A DNA stretch of 64,000 nucleotides from Flavobacterium sp. KACC 22763 (GCF_028736155.1 NZ_CP117879.1:1798001-1862000); one strand, 5' to 3'. Shown: positions 18,680 to 32,914, counted from the first letter of the stretch. A program made the numbers and translations. Notes: a model not told the origin generated them from the sequence alone.

Positions 18680-20602
18680 TTATTTATTTACCACTAACAT
18701 CGCTGCAAAACCTCCCTGATGTAACATTTTCACCTCTACCGAACTTGTTTTGTCTACTAATAAATATTGCGTTGAAAAAGCTTTATCATGATTTCCATCA
18801 GCAATTAAAGTGAGCTTAAAAGTTTGTCCATCTGGCAAAAAATCAAATTTCAACTTCTGGTTTCTTTCTTTTCTTCCAGAATTAATACCGCCAATAAACC
18901 AATCTGCTCCTTTTCTTCTTGCGATAACGGTATATTTTCCGGGAAACCCGTCAAGCAGAATAGTATCATCCCAAGAGGCGGGAACATGTTTCAAAAATGT
19001 TTTGGCTGCATCTGGCAATTCGTAATAACCTTCGGGTCTATCTGCCATATGCTGTATTCCTGATTCAAAAATTACGCTTAATGCCAGTTCATGGCCATAA
19101 GAAGTAATATGAGGAAATTGTGAGTTGGTAAAAGTTACCGGAGTGTAATCCATTGATCCTACGACATTACGGGTAAAAGCCAATGTATTATTATGTTCTG
19201 CTGCCGTTGCGGTTAATTCAGGCCCATTGTTGTACCATTCAGCTCCACGGACAGCTTCGTAAGTCATAAGATGCGGATAAGTTCTCTGCCATCCACGCGG
19301 CACCAAACATCCGTGAAAATAGACCATGATTTTATACTTCGCTGCATCTTCTAAAATATCCAAATAATACTTTATGATTTCTTGTTTTTCACTTAGAAAG
19401 AAATCAACTTTTATCCCGTAAACGCCAAGTTTATTTAGCTTTTCAAATTCCTTAACTCGGTTTTCGTGAGTCAGCATTCGGTCAATAGGCGTTGAAGTGA
19501 TCCATTTAAATTTACCTGAATTGTACCACATTAAAGGTTTAATTCCTTTTGAATGAATATATTTTATGGCATCTTCTAAATTGCCGCCATTTTCCATCTG
19601 ATCCCATTCCCAATCCAAAAGTGTATATGGCCAATTCATGGCCACTGCTAAATCGGCAAATTGGGTTACGGTTTTATAGTCTTTTGTTCCGTGGTTATTC
19701 GACCAATAATTCCATGACGCAACACCCGGCTGAATCCAATCTGTTTTATTTAAAACAGAAGGTTTAGACACATCATCCACCAAAGTAGATTTGACAATAT
19801 CTCCAAGTTCTCCCACAATTACAGCCCTCCAAGGCGATTTCCAAGGCAATGTTATTTTAGCAAAAGGCTCTCCTACGCCTTCTTCTGTTCCGGGAAGCGT
19901 TACTTTATACTGGTTTTTATTTTGGGTATTAGCCAGTTTAGAAGCAGCATAATTCCAGTCTAAATCGGCTTCATGGATCAGATACCAGCAAGGGCTATTT
20001 TTTGCTTTAAACAACGCTGGATAACACCAGTCCTGCTGTACATCTCCATTGTCCATACTAGTGTAAAGCCCTTCATTGGACAAATCAAACTTTTCCAGCC
20101 ATCTTTCTGTACTTTCGGGAATAGAATAAGCCGTTAACTCATCTGAAATGGTATAAGTTCCTTGTTTTTCTGGAAATTCATAACGGAATGCCACACCGTC
20201 ATTATACACTCTCAAAATTATATTTAAATGGGATTTCGATTCATTTTCAAAATACAAAACCACTTCATTTGCGGTATTGGAACGTTCCGATTTTTTGCCG
20301 TGCAATGCTTTGTACTGCTCTTTAATAAGTGCAGATTTGCCGATCTTTTTTAATTTTAAGCCTTTTGAAAAGGTCTGGTCGTTTCGTACAATTCCCAAAT
20401 CTATTTTTGGAATTATTTCATCATGTTTGTCTTTATTGCCGTAATTCACCTGCAAATACCAATTTCCAGAATTAGTATTCTGACTGTCAAATAATCTAAC
20501 CGCTATTTTTTGATTGGGAGAAGTCAAAACTGCTTTCTGTCCATACGAATAAGCAATCGTAAACAGAAACAAAGCTAGACTGAATCTAAATTTTATATTC
20601 AT
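18680..20602 (-). CDS. GH97 glycoside hydrolase, retaining type
   Basis: The start was set at the ATG at 20600-20602, which gives a good signal peptide (ALFLFTIAYSYGQ) and 640 residues. The frame stays open upstream to 20770, but that stretch overlaps the preceding GH43 gene and has no export signal. GH97 features: an N-terminal sandwich, TWILLDWEWD-like barrel strand (YTLLDWEWDQMENGG), the Asp nucleophile in YGIKVDFFLSEKQ and a candidate acid/base Glu in MTYEAVRGAE. This places it with the retaining alpha-galactosidase-like branch. It lies between GH43 (20625) and GH31 (18673), 6-22 bp from each. Likely role: removal of alpha-galactose or beta-L-arabinopyranose caps from xylan side chains. 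Confidence 0.88.
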   Translation of the reverse strand: MNIKFRFSLALFLFTIAYSYGQKAVLTSPNQKIAVRLFDSQNTNSGNWYLQVNYGNKDKHDEIIPKIDLGIVRNDQTFSKGLKLKKIGKSALIKEQYKALHGKKSERSNTANEVVLYFENESKSHLNIILRVYNDGVAFRYEFPEKQGTYTISDELTAYSIPESTERWLEKFDLSNEGLYTSMDNGDVQQDWCYPALFKAKNSPCWYLIHEADLDWNYAASKLANTQNKNQYKVTLPGTEEGVGEPFAKITLPWKSPWRAVIVGELGDIVKSTLVDDVSKPSVLNKTDWIQPGVASWNYWSNNHGTKDYKTVTQFADLAVAMNWPYTLLDWEWDQMENGGNLEDAIKYIHSKGIKPLMWYNSGKFKWITSTPIDRMLTHENRVKEFEKLNKLGVYGIKVDFFLSEKQEIIKYYLDILEDAAKYKIMVYFHGCLVPRGWQRTYPHLMTYEAVRGAEWYNNGPELTATAAEHNNTLAFTRNVVGSMDYTPVTFTNSQFPHITSYGHELALSVIFESGIQHMADRPEGYYELPDAAKTFLKHVPASWDDTILLDGFPGKYTVIARRKGADWFIGGINSGRKERNQKLKFDFLPDGQTFKLTLIADGNHDKAFSTQYLLVDKTSSVEVKMLHQGGFAAMLVVNK

Positions 20603-20624
20603 TTTATTATGCGTTTTATAAGGA

Positions 20625-22202
20625 TTATTTCGTTTCTGAAATCTTTCCATCAATTCTGAAATAATCAAAATCGGCGAAACCTCCAGCAGTTTTAGCAGCG
20701 TAATTGAACAACCCGAATCGGTAGCCCATAAAATGCGGAATGGTATACGGCATCTTAATGGATTTTCCAATGCTGATCCATTTTTTGCCGTCTAAACTAT
20801 AATAAAATCTTCCCTGATCTGCTTGACTCCTAAAGTCACATTCGGCTTTAAAATATATTTTGTCCTGATTTAATGGAACACTCTCTACTTCTTTTGGATT
20901 TCCTTTTTCAGCATCGATCATCACAATTCTTTTTGCTCCCTGATCTACTTTTACTCCAACCAAGCCAAAATCTTTTTGCAGCAGCGAAAGTCCAGCAAAA
21001 TCTCCTTCTTTCATATTTGAAAGCTCAAGCATAGCAGTTCCCGAACATAAAGGTCCAAAAGTTCTCTGTGTCAAAATATTTTTTATCTGAGTAAAACTGC
21101 TGTCTATTCTGGATGCTTTTAATCTTAAATACCCTTTTCTTTCTTTGACCGACCAGTTTGCATTATCTGGGTTATGATTCCATTGCCAGACCAAAGGCAG
21201 ATCATTTTCTCCTTTTTTACGATTAAACTCATCTGAATTTACAATTCCAGGAATTAAGCTTTTATTGGCTGGAAGATTTAAATTTTGAGGCACTTTACCA
21301 TTGTCGCCCAATATTGGCCAGCCATTTTCCCATTTTACAGGAACCAGATACGGAATACGTCCTACGCCTCCTGCATCTCTAAATAAATACGAAAACCATC
21401 TGCCGTCTGGCGTATCAATAAGTCCGCCTTGAGCAACGCCCAAATCCTGCAATCCAATCTTTCCTTCCCATGGCCCTGCAATAGTATCGGCTCTGTGTAT
21501 AATTACCGTGCGCATGCCGTTTTTGGGCCAGCAGATATTAAATAAGCAATACTTTCCGTTAACTTTAAAAAGCTGTGATCCTTCTGCCGGCAGCATAATA
21601 TCGCTCTTCGCAGGAGCATTGGCATTTTCTATTAAAACTTTCTTAGTTTCTTCTTTAACTTCTGATAAGTCTTCTTTTAATTCTACAATTTGAATTTTTC
21701 CTGCTCCCCAAACTAAGTACACTTTTCCATTATCATCAAAGAAAAGAGAATGGTCGTGATAGGAATTGTTTAAAACAGTTCTCTTCCATGGACCTTTTTC
21801 AATATTTTTTGTGGAAAATATATAGGTTTTTCCTGTCGTTCCTGAAAAAGTGCTTACATAATACACACCATTGTGATAACGCAGACTGCTTGCCCATGAA
21901 CCTCTTCCGTAGTCGTTTTTGCCATGATCCAAATTCAGTCGGTCATCATGATCCTCTAAGGTTTGATAGGCATAATTAACCAAATGCCAATTCACTAAAT
22001 CCTTAGATTTCATAATAGGAACTCCGGGATTCATATGCATTGTGGTACTGCTCATATAATAAGCATCATTAACCCTGATTATAGATAAATCGGGGACATC
22101 TGCAAAAATAATGGGGTTCTGGGCTTTGCCTTTTTGAGCTTGGTTTGTCAATATGTTCAATACAATTACCAGAACGGCATATATAAAATCTTTTGTTTTC
22201 AT
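20625..22202 (-). CDS. GH43 arabinofuranosidase/beta-xylosidase
   Basis: The protein has 525 residues with a signal peptide (VLVIVLNILTNQAQ). The GH43 propeller has catalytic acids in FADVPDLSIIRVND, YHDHSLFFDDNGK and LPAEGSQLFKVNG. The segment MSSTTMHMNPGVPIMKSKDLVNW resembles GH43 subfamily 12 arabinofuranosidases. From about residue 320 a C-terminal beta-sandwich (RLKASRIDSSF, ADFDYFRIDGK), as seen in xylosidase-type GH43 proteins, completes it. It lies 42 bp after the GH127 gene and just before GH97. The role is arabinose or xylose removal from arabinoxylan oligosaccharides; the subfamily call is by eye. Confidence 0.9.
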   Translation of the reverse strand: MKTKDFIYAVLVIVLNILTNQAQKGKAQNPIIFADVPDLSIIRVNDAYYMSSTTMHMNPGVPIMKSKDLVNWHLVNYAYQTLEDHDDRLNLDHGKNDYGRGSWASSLRYHNGVYYVSTFSGTTGKTYIFSTKNIEKGPWKRTVLNNSYHDHSLFFDDNGKVYLVWGAGKIQIVELKEDLSEVKEETKKVLIENANAPAKSDIMLPAEGSQLFKVNGKYCLFNICWPKNGMRTVIIHRADTIAGPWEGKIGLQDLGVAQGGLIDTPDGRWFSYLFRDAGGVGRIPYLVPVKWENGWPILGDNGKVPQNLNLPANKSLIPGIVNSDEFNRKKGENDLPLVWQWNHNPDNANWSVKERKGYLRLKASRIDSSFTQIKNILTQRTFGPLCSGTAMLELSNMKEGDFAGLSLLQKDFGLVGVKVDQGAKRIVMIDAEKGNPKEVESVPLNQDKIYFKAECDFRSQADQGRFYYSLDGKKWISIGKSIKMPYTIPHFMGYRFGLFNYAAKTAGGFADFDYFRIDGKISETK

Positions 22203-22244
22203 TTCGGTTTCGATTTTTGACCTTTCTAAAGGAAATATTATGTG

Positions 22245-24527
22245 TTAATCCGTTACAATTCTAAGCTGAGAGAACTTCGGACTGATTTTTCCCTCTTTTG
22301 CCAGAATTTTAATATTCAGCACTTCCTTGTCATCTATTTTTATGCTGATTGTCTTTTTATCAGATGATGTTATTACAGCTGGTTTTTCATTAATGAGAAT
22401 AGTAATATTATCACTGTTGAATTCATCTAAAACACTGATTTGCAAAAACTGACCTTTGCTGTTTTTGTTCAGCATTTGATAAGAGATATAAGAGCGCGCA
22501 TTTCGCCAGAACTTCCCATCCTCGTAACCCGAATTGCTTTTTTCACCTTTATACAAATGATCGACTTCTGGCTGCTGTTCTCCGCAATTTATTTTATCTA
22601 TTGTTTTGGCTTCAAGAGCCATCGCTTCAATTTCCTGCTGTTTTAGCAATTCCTGCTTTTCCTTGTATTCTTCTTTGGAGTACGTCTGAAAATACATTTG
22701 ATAACGGGCATCGTGCACTTCAAAAAAAGGCTCCAATTCTAATGAATCTAACTTATATCTTAAGTTCCCTGTTTCTTTTAGTTTTGATATATAATCTGCT
22801 TTATCTCCAACCAATGCATAGGCTTTATCAAGTGGCATAAATTTTCCCCTTGCGGCGTGTCCCATTCGGCTGTCATCTGCAAACAAGCCGTCTAATCCTT
22901 CTGTCGAAGTTTTGGCCGCCAGCACAATTGGCCCTTTGACAAATGCACTCCAATTGGAGCCGTCTGGCAGATTTTCTAGATGTATTGACGTTTTAAATCT
23001 GGCACTTATTTTATCTCCTGATTTCCATTTTCTTGAAATCGCAACATATTCAGAGGGTTTAGATGCTATTTTTTGTTCTTTTCCATTCACTAATATTTCA
23101 AAACTTTCAGCCCATTTTGGGTAACGGATATTCAAAGCAAAGCTTTTTGCTTTTTTAAGTTTTAAAACTAATTCTGTCTCATCTTCATAAGGAAATTTTG
23201 TGGTTTGCTCCAACTCTATACCTTTTTCTTTCCATTTTAAAACCGATGGAATAAAAAGATTTACAAAAAGATCATTTTGCGAATGGCTGTAAATTAATTC
23301 TCCATATTTGGCGTGATTTTCAAGTCCCGTTCCCACACAGCACCACATGCTTGTTTGAGGCTGAGAATACACGCGGTAATGATTTGGGCGAATAGGCGTA
23401 AAATATACAAAACCTCCTTTTTCGGGATGCTGGCTTGAAAGGATATGATTGTAAAGTGTTCTTTCGTAGAAATCCAGATAGCGCACATCATTTTTATCGA
23501 GAAACAAAGCTTTGGCAAGACGTTCCATATTATACGAATTGCAGGTCTCTGGCCCTTCATTCGATTTTACCATACCGCTGAAATCGTAAATTGGATTAAA
23601 ATGTTCTGCAACACTGTTTCCTCCAAATGCAACTGTGCGTTTTTGGGTCACATTATCCCAAAAATATTGCACACCATCTGACCATTCTTTATTATCAGAA
23701 AGGACGGCAACCTTTTCAAAACCAACCACTTTTGGTATTTGAGTATTAGCGTGAAGTCCTGTGAGTTTGTCTTCTTTTTGCAATAACGGATTCAATAAGG
23801 CTTTATGCGATAATTTTTCGCCCGTTTCAAGGTATTTTTTATCTTTTGTAATGGCATACAAATCGGCAAAAGATTCATTTATGCCTCCATGCTCTGTTGC
23901 CAAAACTTTCTGAATCTGTTCATCAGAAAGCGGTGCGATTAATTCTATAAACCAATCTCCAAGTTTTATTGCTATATCTTTCGCTTGCTCGCTTCCAGTG
24001 TATTGATACGCATCAATTAAACCAGCAAAAAGTTTGTGAATGTTATAAATAGGAACCCAAGTATTGTTGAGTCCAAAACTGCTTCCGTCAATATCTCCTT
24101 TATGGATTCGATCCCAAAAAACTTTGCCTTGCGGAATACCCCCAACATAGCCTTCGCCATTTTTAGCCTGACAGCGCGCCAATTCTGAAAGCATATAATC
24201 TAACCTCTCTTTAAGCTCTTTGTTTCCGGTAGATGCATACATCATAGCTAAAGCCGAAAGATAATGTCCGCCGATATGCCCATCCAATCCTATACTTTCC
24301 CAATTGCCATAACGATCTGCCTTTGGCGGAAGCCCAGATTCTAATAAATAAGGCGCTAGAAGTTTATCCGGATCTAAAGCTAAAATATACTTTAGATCTA
24401 CATCTTGAGCATTTTTAAATGGTCCTTCTTTTAGTTTTACTTCACTTAAATCAAATAGCTTCATTTGAGCCGATATATTGGCTCCCATCAATAGGGCGAA
24501 TAGGTAAAACAAAATTGTGTTTTTCAT
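22245..24527 (-). CDS. GH127/GH146 beta-L-arabinofuranosidase (DUF1680)
   Basis: The protein has 760 residues with a signal ending LLMGANISAQ. The (alpha/alpha)6 barrel is seen (LDGHIGGHYLSALAMMYA, NNTWVPIYNIHKLFAGLIDAY). The zinc-binding residues known for this family are present: Glu and Cys in GPETCNSYNMERL and the Cys pair in SMWCCVGTGLENH, one Cys of which acts as nucleophile in characterised members. C-terminal beta domains follow, with a late extra module (NCGEQQPEVDHLYKGEKSNSG). Characterised enzymes remove beta-L-arabinofuranose. That sugar is unusual in simple xylan, so its presence points to complex arabinose side chains. It is 18 bp after GH95 in the operon. Confidence 0.88.
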   Translation of the reverse strand: MKNTILFYLFALLMGANISAQMKLFDLSEVKLKEGPFKNAQDVDLKYILALDPDKLLAPYLLESGLPPKADRYGNWESIGLDGHIGGHYLSALAMMYASTGNKELKERLDYMLSELARCQAKNGEGYVGGIPQGKVFWDRIHKGDIDGSSFGLNNTWVPIYNIHKLFAGLIDAYQYTGSEQAKDIAIKLGDWFIELIAPLSDEQIQKVLATEHGGINESFADLYAITKDKKYLETGEKLSHKALLNPLLQKEDKLTGLHANTQIPKVVGFEKVAVLSDNKEWSDGVQYFWDNVTQKRTVAFGGNSVAEHFNPIYDFSGMVKSNEGPETCNSYNMERLAKALFLDKNDVRYLDFYERTLYNHILSSQHPEKGGFVYFTPIRPNHYRVYSQPQTSMWCCVGTGLENHAKYGELIYSHSQNDLFVNLFIPSVLKWKEKGIELEQTTKFPYEDETELVLKLKKAKSFALNIRYPKWAESFEILVNGKEQKIASKPSEYVAISRKWKSGDKISARFKTSIHLENLPDGSNWSAFVKGPIVLAAKTSTEGLDGLFADDSRMGHAARGKFMPLDKAYALVGDKADYISKLKETGNLRYKLDSLELEPFFEVHDARYQMYFQTYSKEEYKEKQELLKQQEIEAMALEAKTIDKINCGEQQPEVDHLYKGEKSNSGYEDGKFWRNARSYISYQMLNKNSKGQFLQISVLDEFNSDNITILINEKPAVITSSDKKTISIKIDDKEVLNIKILAKEGKISPKFSQLRIVTD

Positions 24528-24544
24528 TATACTTGAGTTTGAAG

Positions 24545-27001
24545 TTATTGAAAGTAAAAAGTATAGGTTTTCCCTTTTTCAGTCATCCTATCATACAAAT
24601 AAGATGTGTTAATATCTAGAAGCTGTAGGTTTGATTCCTTAGAAATAATTGGTTTTTCGGTTTGTTCCACTGCAAAAAATAGATTTGGATTTTCTCCTGA
24701 TGCTATTTTCAATTTTTTGCTCTTTTTTAGCATAAGCTCATTAGGAGTTCTTAATCTTAGATTGCCACCCAGATTAGAATAAATAGTTAAAGCGATTATT
24801 TTTCCATTTTTCCACTTTAAATCTTTTATTTCAAAACCTCCTCTCGCTTTTAAACCACTTATTTGTCCGTATTCTTTTAAGGCATCTGGCAAAGCAGGAA
24901 GCAGATGAATTGCTCCATCCGAACTCTGCATCAGCATCTCGGTGATTCCAGAAGTACAGCCAAAATTACCATCGATCTGAAACGGAGGATGCGCATCAAA
25001 AAGGTTATTATAGGTTCCGCCTCCTTCGTGATTTACGCCAAGCGGTGTCAACTGATTCTGAATTAAGCTGTAAGCATGATTTCCATCCTGCATTTTTGCC
25101 CACCAGTTTATTTTCCAACCCATGCTCCATCCTGTAGATACATCGCCTCTTTGCAGCAGTGTATTTTTTGCAGCGGCAAAAAGCTCTGGAGTTCTATACG
25201 CCGAAATCTGATTAGACGGATACAAACCATACAAATGTGAAATATGGCGGTGATTATCGTTTGGATCATCTACGTCATCAAGCCATTCCTGAAGCTGATT
25301 GTATCTGCCTATCTGCATAGGAGGCAGTTTCTTTCTCAGCATTTTAAGACTGTCTGCAAATGCTGCGTCTTTCTGTAAAACTTCTGAAGCTTTTATCAGC
25401 GTGCTAAAAACATCAAACACAATTTGATTGTCCATGGTAGAACCTGCTGTCATTGCAGAATTTTGATGTGCTATTGGCGTATTTTCAGGCGAATTTCCAG
25501 GTGCTGCCACCAGCCATCCGTTTGCAGGGTCTTCAACAAGAAAGTCAGCATAAAAAAGAGCTGCTCCTTTTAATATTTCGTAAGCCGATTTTAAATATGC
25601 TAAATCACCTGTATATAAATAATGCTCCCAAACGTGCTGGCTCAACCAGCCTCCGCCTGCATTCCAAACTCCCCAAGTTGCGCCGTCAACAGCGCCATTT
25701 ATTCTCCAGATATCGGTATTATGATGCGCCATCCAGCCTCTTGCTCCATACATTACTCTGGCGGTTTCCTGTCCTGTCTGCGAAAGCTCCTGAATCATTT
25801 TCAGCAAAGGCCCATGCATTTCAGAAAGGTTTGTTTTTTCGGCTGGCCAGTAATTCATTTCGGTATTAATGTTGATGGTATATTTGCTGTCCCATGCCGG
25901 TGTCATGCTGCGATTCCAGATTCCCTGCAGATTTGCAGCCTGTCCCTCTGGCTGTGAAGAAGAAATTAGCAGATATCTGCCGTACTGATAATACAAAGTT
26001 ACAAAAGACGGATCTGAAACATTTCTAAAATTGGATAGTCTCTGGTCTGTAGGCAATTTAGCTTGTTCTGTAGTTCCTAAATCAAATTTTACTCTTTTGA
26101 AATACTTTTGATACGCAGCAGTATGAGCCGCTTTCATTTTATCATAATTCTTGACAAACGCTTTATCGAGATAAGATTTAGCGAGTTTATTTTCATCACC
26201 CCTTATATCATTATAATTTATAAAGTTTGAGGCTATAGAAACCATGATTACCACTGAATCTGCTTTATCAACTTTTAAAGTATTATCAGCTGCACTTACG
26301 CTTCCGCCATCAACTCTTAATTTTGCTAATGCATTAAACTGAACTTTTCCTTCTACCCCTTCATGATCACTTGTCTTTCCCGAAAGTGAAATTTCATTAT
26401 TATTAATTATAATTTTTTGCTTCTTATGTTCTGATGTAAAACCAGCTGCAAATGATAGCTGTCCAGGCTTATCGGCTGAAAGTCTAATGACCAAAACTCT
26501 ATCTGCAAAAGAGGTAAAAGCTTCTCTGGTAAAAGTTACTCCATTTACTTTATACATTGTTTTTGCAACTGCATTTTCAATATCCAGTTCACGATAATAA
26601 TCGGAATACTTCTGATCTGGGAAATTCAGTTCCAAATTCCCGACTGGCTGAAACATCTGGCCATGAGATTTTTTGGTAATGATAGCCTCATTGATGAGTT
26701 TTTCGGCTTTTTTATATTCTCCCTGAAAAAGAAACTGTCTTATCTGAGCCAAAGCTTCTTTTGCCAGCGGATTATCATTTCTGTTAGGGCTTCCGCTCCA
26801 AACCGTGCTTTCGTTCATCTGAAGAATTTCTTTTCCAACATTCCCATAAATCATTGCGCCCTGAAAACCATTTCCAATTGGCAATGCATTTTCCCAAACA
26901 TCGCCTGACGGGGTTTTGTACCAAAGTTTAAGATCTGATTGCGCTTGCGCGAATATGGAAATCCCAAAGAAAAACAGCAGATTAAATAAATGATTTTTCA
27001 T
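24545..27001 (-). CDS. GH95 alpha-L-fucosidase / alpha-L-galactosidase
   Basis: The start was set at the ATG at 26999-27001, giving 818 residues with a signal ending FFGISIFAQAQ; an in-frame ATG at 27022 adds only seven residues. GH95 marks: an N-terminal beta domain (WYKTPSGDVWENALPIGNG), a helical barrel with NINTEMNYWPAEKTN, the probable acid Glu in PGNSPENTP and the Asp-containing QIDGNFGCTSGITEML. GH95 enzymes are inverting and hydrolyse alpha-1,2-L-fucose or alpha-L-galactose. Since xylans carry L-galactose rather than fucose in some cereals, alpha-L-galactosidase is a reasonable reading here. That choice is inferred from context, not from a specificity residue. Confidence 0.9.
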   Translation of the reverse strand: MKNHLFNLLFFFGISIFAQAQSDLKLWYKTPSGDVWENALPIGNGFQGAMIYGNVGKEILQMNESTVWSGSPNRNDNPLAKEALAQIRQFLFQGEYKKAEKLINEAIITKKSHGQMFQPVGNLELNFPDQKYSDYYRELDIENAVAKTMYKVNGVTFTREAFTSFADRVLVIRLSADKPGQLSFAAGFTSEHKKQKIIINNNEISLSGKTSDHEGVEGKVQFNALAKLRVDGGSVSAADNTLKVDKADSVVIMVSIASNFINYNDIRGDENKLAKSYLDKAFVKNYDKMKAAHTAAYQKYFKRVKFDLGTTEQAKLPTDQRLSNFRNVSDPSFVTLYYQYGRYLLISSSQPEGQAANLQGIWNRSMTPAWDSKYTININTEMNYWPAEKTNLSEMHGPLLKMIQELSQTGQETARVMYGARGWMAHHNTDIWRINGAVDGATWGVWNAGGGWLSQHVWEHYLYTGDLAYLKSAYEILKGAALFYADFLVEDPANGWLVAAPGNSPENTPIAHQNSAMTAGSTMDNQIVFDVFSTLIKASEVLQKDAAFADSLKMLRKKLPPMQIGRYNQLQEWLDDVDDPNDNHRHISHLYGLYPSNQISAYRTPELFAAAKNTLLQRGDVSTGWSMGWKINWWAKMQDGNHAYSLIQNQLTPLGVNHEGGGTYNNLFDAHPPFQIDGNFGCTSGITEMLMQSSDGAIHLLPALPDALKEYGQISGLKARGGFEIKDLKWKNGKIIALTIYSNLGGNLRLRTPNELMLKKSKKLKIASGENPNLFFAVEQTEKPIISKESNLQLLDINTSYLYDRMTEKGKTYTFYFQ

Positions 27002-27031
27002 GTTTTTTTTCTCATTTAACAATGCATTTTG

Positions 27032-31022
<3,991 letters not shown>

Positions 31023-31054
31023 TTCTTCTAAAATTTGATGGCTGCTGCTATCCT

Positions 31055-31103
31055 AAAAAACAACTCCCATAAATCATTTTTTAAATTGAAATAAATGGGA
31101 GTT
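31055..31103 (-). terminator. Hairpin with T-tract inside the large operon (after GH43)
   Basis: Arms AACTCCCAT (31062-31070) and ATGGGAGTT (31095-31103) enclose a 24-nt AT-rich loop. In the minus-strand transcript the stem is followed by GTTTTTTAGG. It lies between the GH43 stop (31120) and the SGNH start (31022), so it probably acts as a partial terminator lowering expression of downstream genes. Confidence 0.6.
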
Positions 31104-31119
31104 TGAGTTTTTAATTTTT

Positions 31120-32850
31120 TTATTTCGGATGTGAATTATTTGATGAAGTAGCATATAAACCTACCAAAGCTCCTGTAAATCCGCCAGCGGCATTTGTCGA
31201 AAGAATATCTCCTGAAACTGGATTGCCAAGATTTTCAAAATCGCCTCCATTCAAAGCATAGCTAAACTGATAATTGTCGCCTGTTGCTTTAACTTGCAAG
31301 CGTAAAGCTCCTTTAGCATCTATTTTTGCGCTTGATACAATTTCCGATTGTCCGTTTTCTGTTCTTTCCAACAGTATGTAAGTATCTTTTCCTTTCCTAG
31401 TAACACCAAAAACATAGTTGTAGTTTTCGTTTTGAAGACATACGATTCCTGCCAAATCTTTTTCTGATTCTGGTTTATATTCTAAAGTGGTTGAAAAAGA
31501 AAAAGTATTATGCTGCTGTCTGTAAAATAAGGTAGAAGTTGGTTTTAGCTCTTTTATGTTTACTGCAAATGGCGTAATCTGCAGACCTTTTTTAACAATA
31601 GAAATAAAATGCTCTCTTGGCCCTCGCAATCCAATCCATCTGTAATCTAACTTCTCGGATGTAAAATTCTCGATAAATGTAAAGTTGCCATTAGGGAAAA
31701 AACCATCTTTGCCCGTTTTGTTTACAACACCTTTTGGCATTTTTAATTTTGGCCCCATTGGCACTAAACCATTCTCAAAAACAGGAAAAGTACCAGACCA
31801 GTCTACAGGCAGCATAAAGGTTTCACGCCCTGCGTTTACCCTATCTTTTTCGTTTGGACGAATTCCTAAAAACACGCCATAATATTTATTGTCTGGCCCA
31901 AGCACTAGATCAGCATGCCCCGCCCAATCTACTTTGTTGGGTCTGTTTTGAGGGAAATATCTCTGTGTTAGGATTGGATTATTACTTGCTGGTTTGAAAG
32001 GCCCCTTTGGACTGTCACTAATAAAAACAACCTCGCTATGATTTCCTCCTGTACCTCCTTCGGCACACATTAAATAATAATGATTGTCTTTTTTATACAA
32101 ATGAGGAGCTTCTATCCAAATTGGCTTCTTAGAAAGATCAACCCCGCCATCTACAATAATTTTATCTGTTCCCGGAATTACCTGATCTTTTTCTAAATCA
32201 TATTCCCAAACTTTAATTACGCGATGTCCCTGGTACAATTCTTTCCCTTTATCAGGAGCATCATTATGCACGACATACCCCTTTCCGTTGTCATCAAAGA
32301 AAATAGAAGGGTCTATTCCATCAAAAGCTAATTTAATTGGACTTCCCCATCCTTTTTTAGGATCTTTACTTTTTACAATGATATTCCCCAAACCGCCTGT
32401 AAAGGCAGTAACAATCATATAAAAAGTATCGTTGTGAGGATTGTAAGTAATTCCGGGAGCATAAACCCCAGAGCTGATTCCCGTATCATGAGGATTGAAC
32501 TCCGAAACTTTATTTAATACTCCACCCAAATCGGTCCAGTTTACTAAATCTTTAGAGTGAAAAATGGGCACCCCAGGGAACATGGCAAACGAAGAGCACA
32601 CCATATAATAATCATCACCTTTTCTTGTAATGGCTGGATCAGGATAGCATCCCTGTAGAATCGGAGAATAAAACTCATCTTCTTTTAACGGATTGCTTTT
32701 GTAAATCTGGTCATCTCCCACGTAAGTTGCATTTGAAAAAATGGGGTCTTTACTGCTTTTCTTTTTTTGTATGCTGCTTTGCTGAGCCTGCGTAAGCATA
32801 GAGCAAAACAGAACAGCAGCTGATACAAAAATCTTTTTTTTATTACTCAT
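31120..32850 (-). CDS. GH43 beta-xylosidase/arabinofuranosidase with C-terminal beta-sandwich
   Basis: The start was set at the ATG at 32848-32850, giving 576 residues and a signal ending CSMLTQAQ; an ATG at 32874 would add eight residues. The catalytic acids are in GCYPDPAITRKGDD, DGIDPSIFFDDNGK and IEAPHLYKKDNHYY. The C-terminal ~190 residues (FTSEKLDYRWIGLRGPRE, AGIVCLQNENYNYVFGV) form the beta-sandwich typical of xylosidase-type GH43 proteins. It is the first enzyme after the susCD pair, the place often taken by a surface or periplasmic enzyme acting on the imported ligand. Hairpins lie on both sides of it (32887-32914 and 31055-31103). Confidence 0.9.
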   Translation of the reverse strand: MSNKKKIFVSAAVLFCSMLTQAQQSSIQKKKSSKDPIFSNATYVGDDQIYKSNPLKEDEFYSPILQGCYPDPAITRKGDDYYMVCSSFAMFPGVPIFHSKDLVNWTDLGGVLNKVSEFNPHDTGISSGVYAPGITYNPHNDTFYMIVTAFTGGLGNIIVKSKDPKKGWGSPIKLAFDGIDPSIFFDDNGKGYVVHNDAPDKGKELYQGHRVIKVWEYDLEKDQVIPGTDKIIVDGGVDLSKKPIWIEAPHLYKKDNHYYLMCAEGGTGGNHSEVVFISDSPKGPFKPASNNPILTQRYFPQNRPNKVDWAGHADLVLGPDNKYYGVFLGIRPNEKDRVNAGRETFMLPVDWSGTFPVFENGLVPMGPKLKMPKGVVNKTGKDGFFPNGNFTFIENFTSEKLDYRWIGLRGPREHFISIVKKGLQITPFAVNIKELKPTSTLFYRQQHNTFSFSTTLEYKPESEKDLAGIVCLQNENYNYVFGVTRKGKDTYILLERTENGQSEIVSSAKIDAKGALRLQVKATGDNYQFSYALNGGDFENLGNPVSGDILSTNAAGGFTGALVGLYATSSNNSHPK

Positions 32851-32886
32851 TTTATTTGGTTTGTTAAAGTGCATTCGAAAAATATT

Positions 32887-32914
32887 GAAAAGCCGAGAGG
32901 ATTTCTCCCGGCTT
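32887..32914 (-). terminator. Hairpin downstream of susD, possible attenuator
   Basis: Arms AAGCCGAGAG (32890-32899) and CTCCCGGCTT (32905-32914) pair with one mismatch, and the minus-strand transcript continues TTTTC. It sits between the susD stop (33000) and the GH43 start. The short T-run suggests a weak terminator or a 3'-end stabiliser for the susCD message. Confidence 0.55.

Noticed and set aside
20603..20770. 56-residue N-terminal extension of the GH97 at 18680
   Set aside because: It overlaps the preceding GH43 coding sequence, lacks a signal peptide and is not found in GH97; the ATG at 20602 gives a proper signal.
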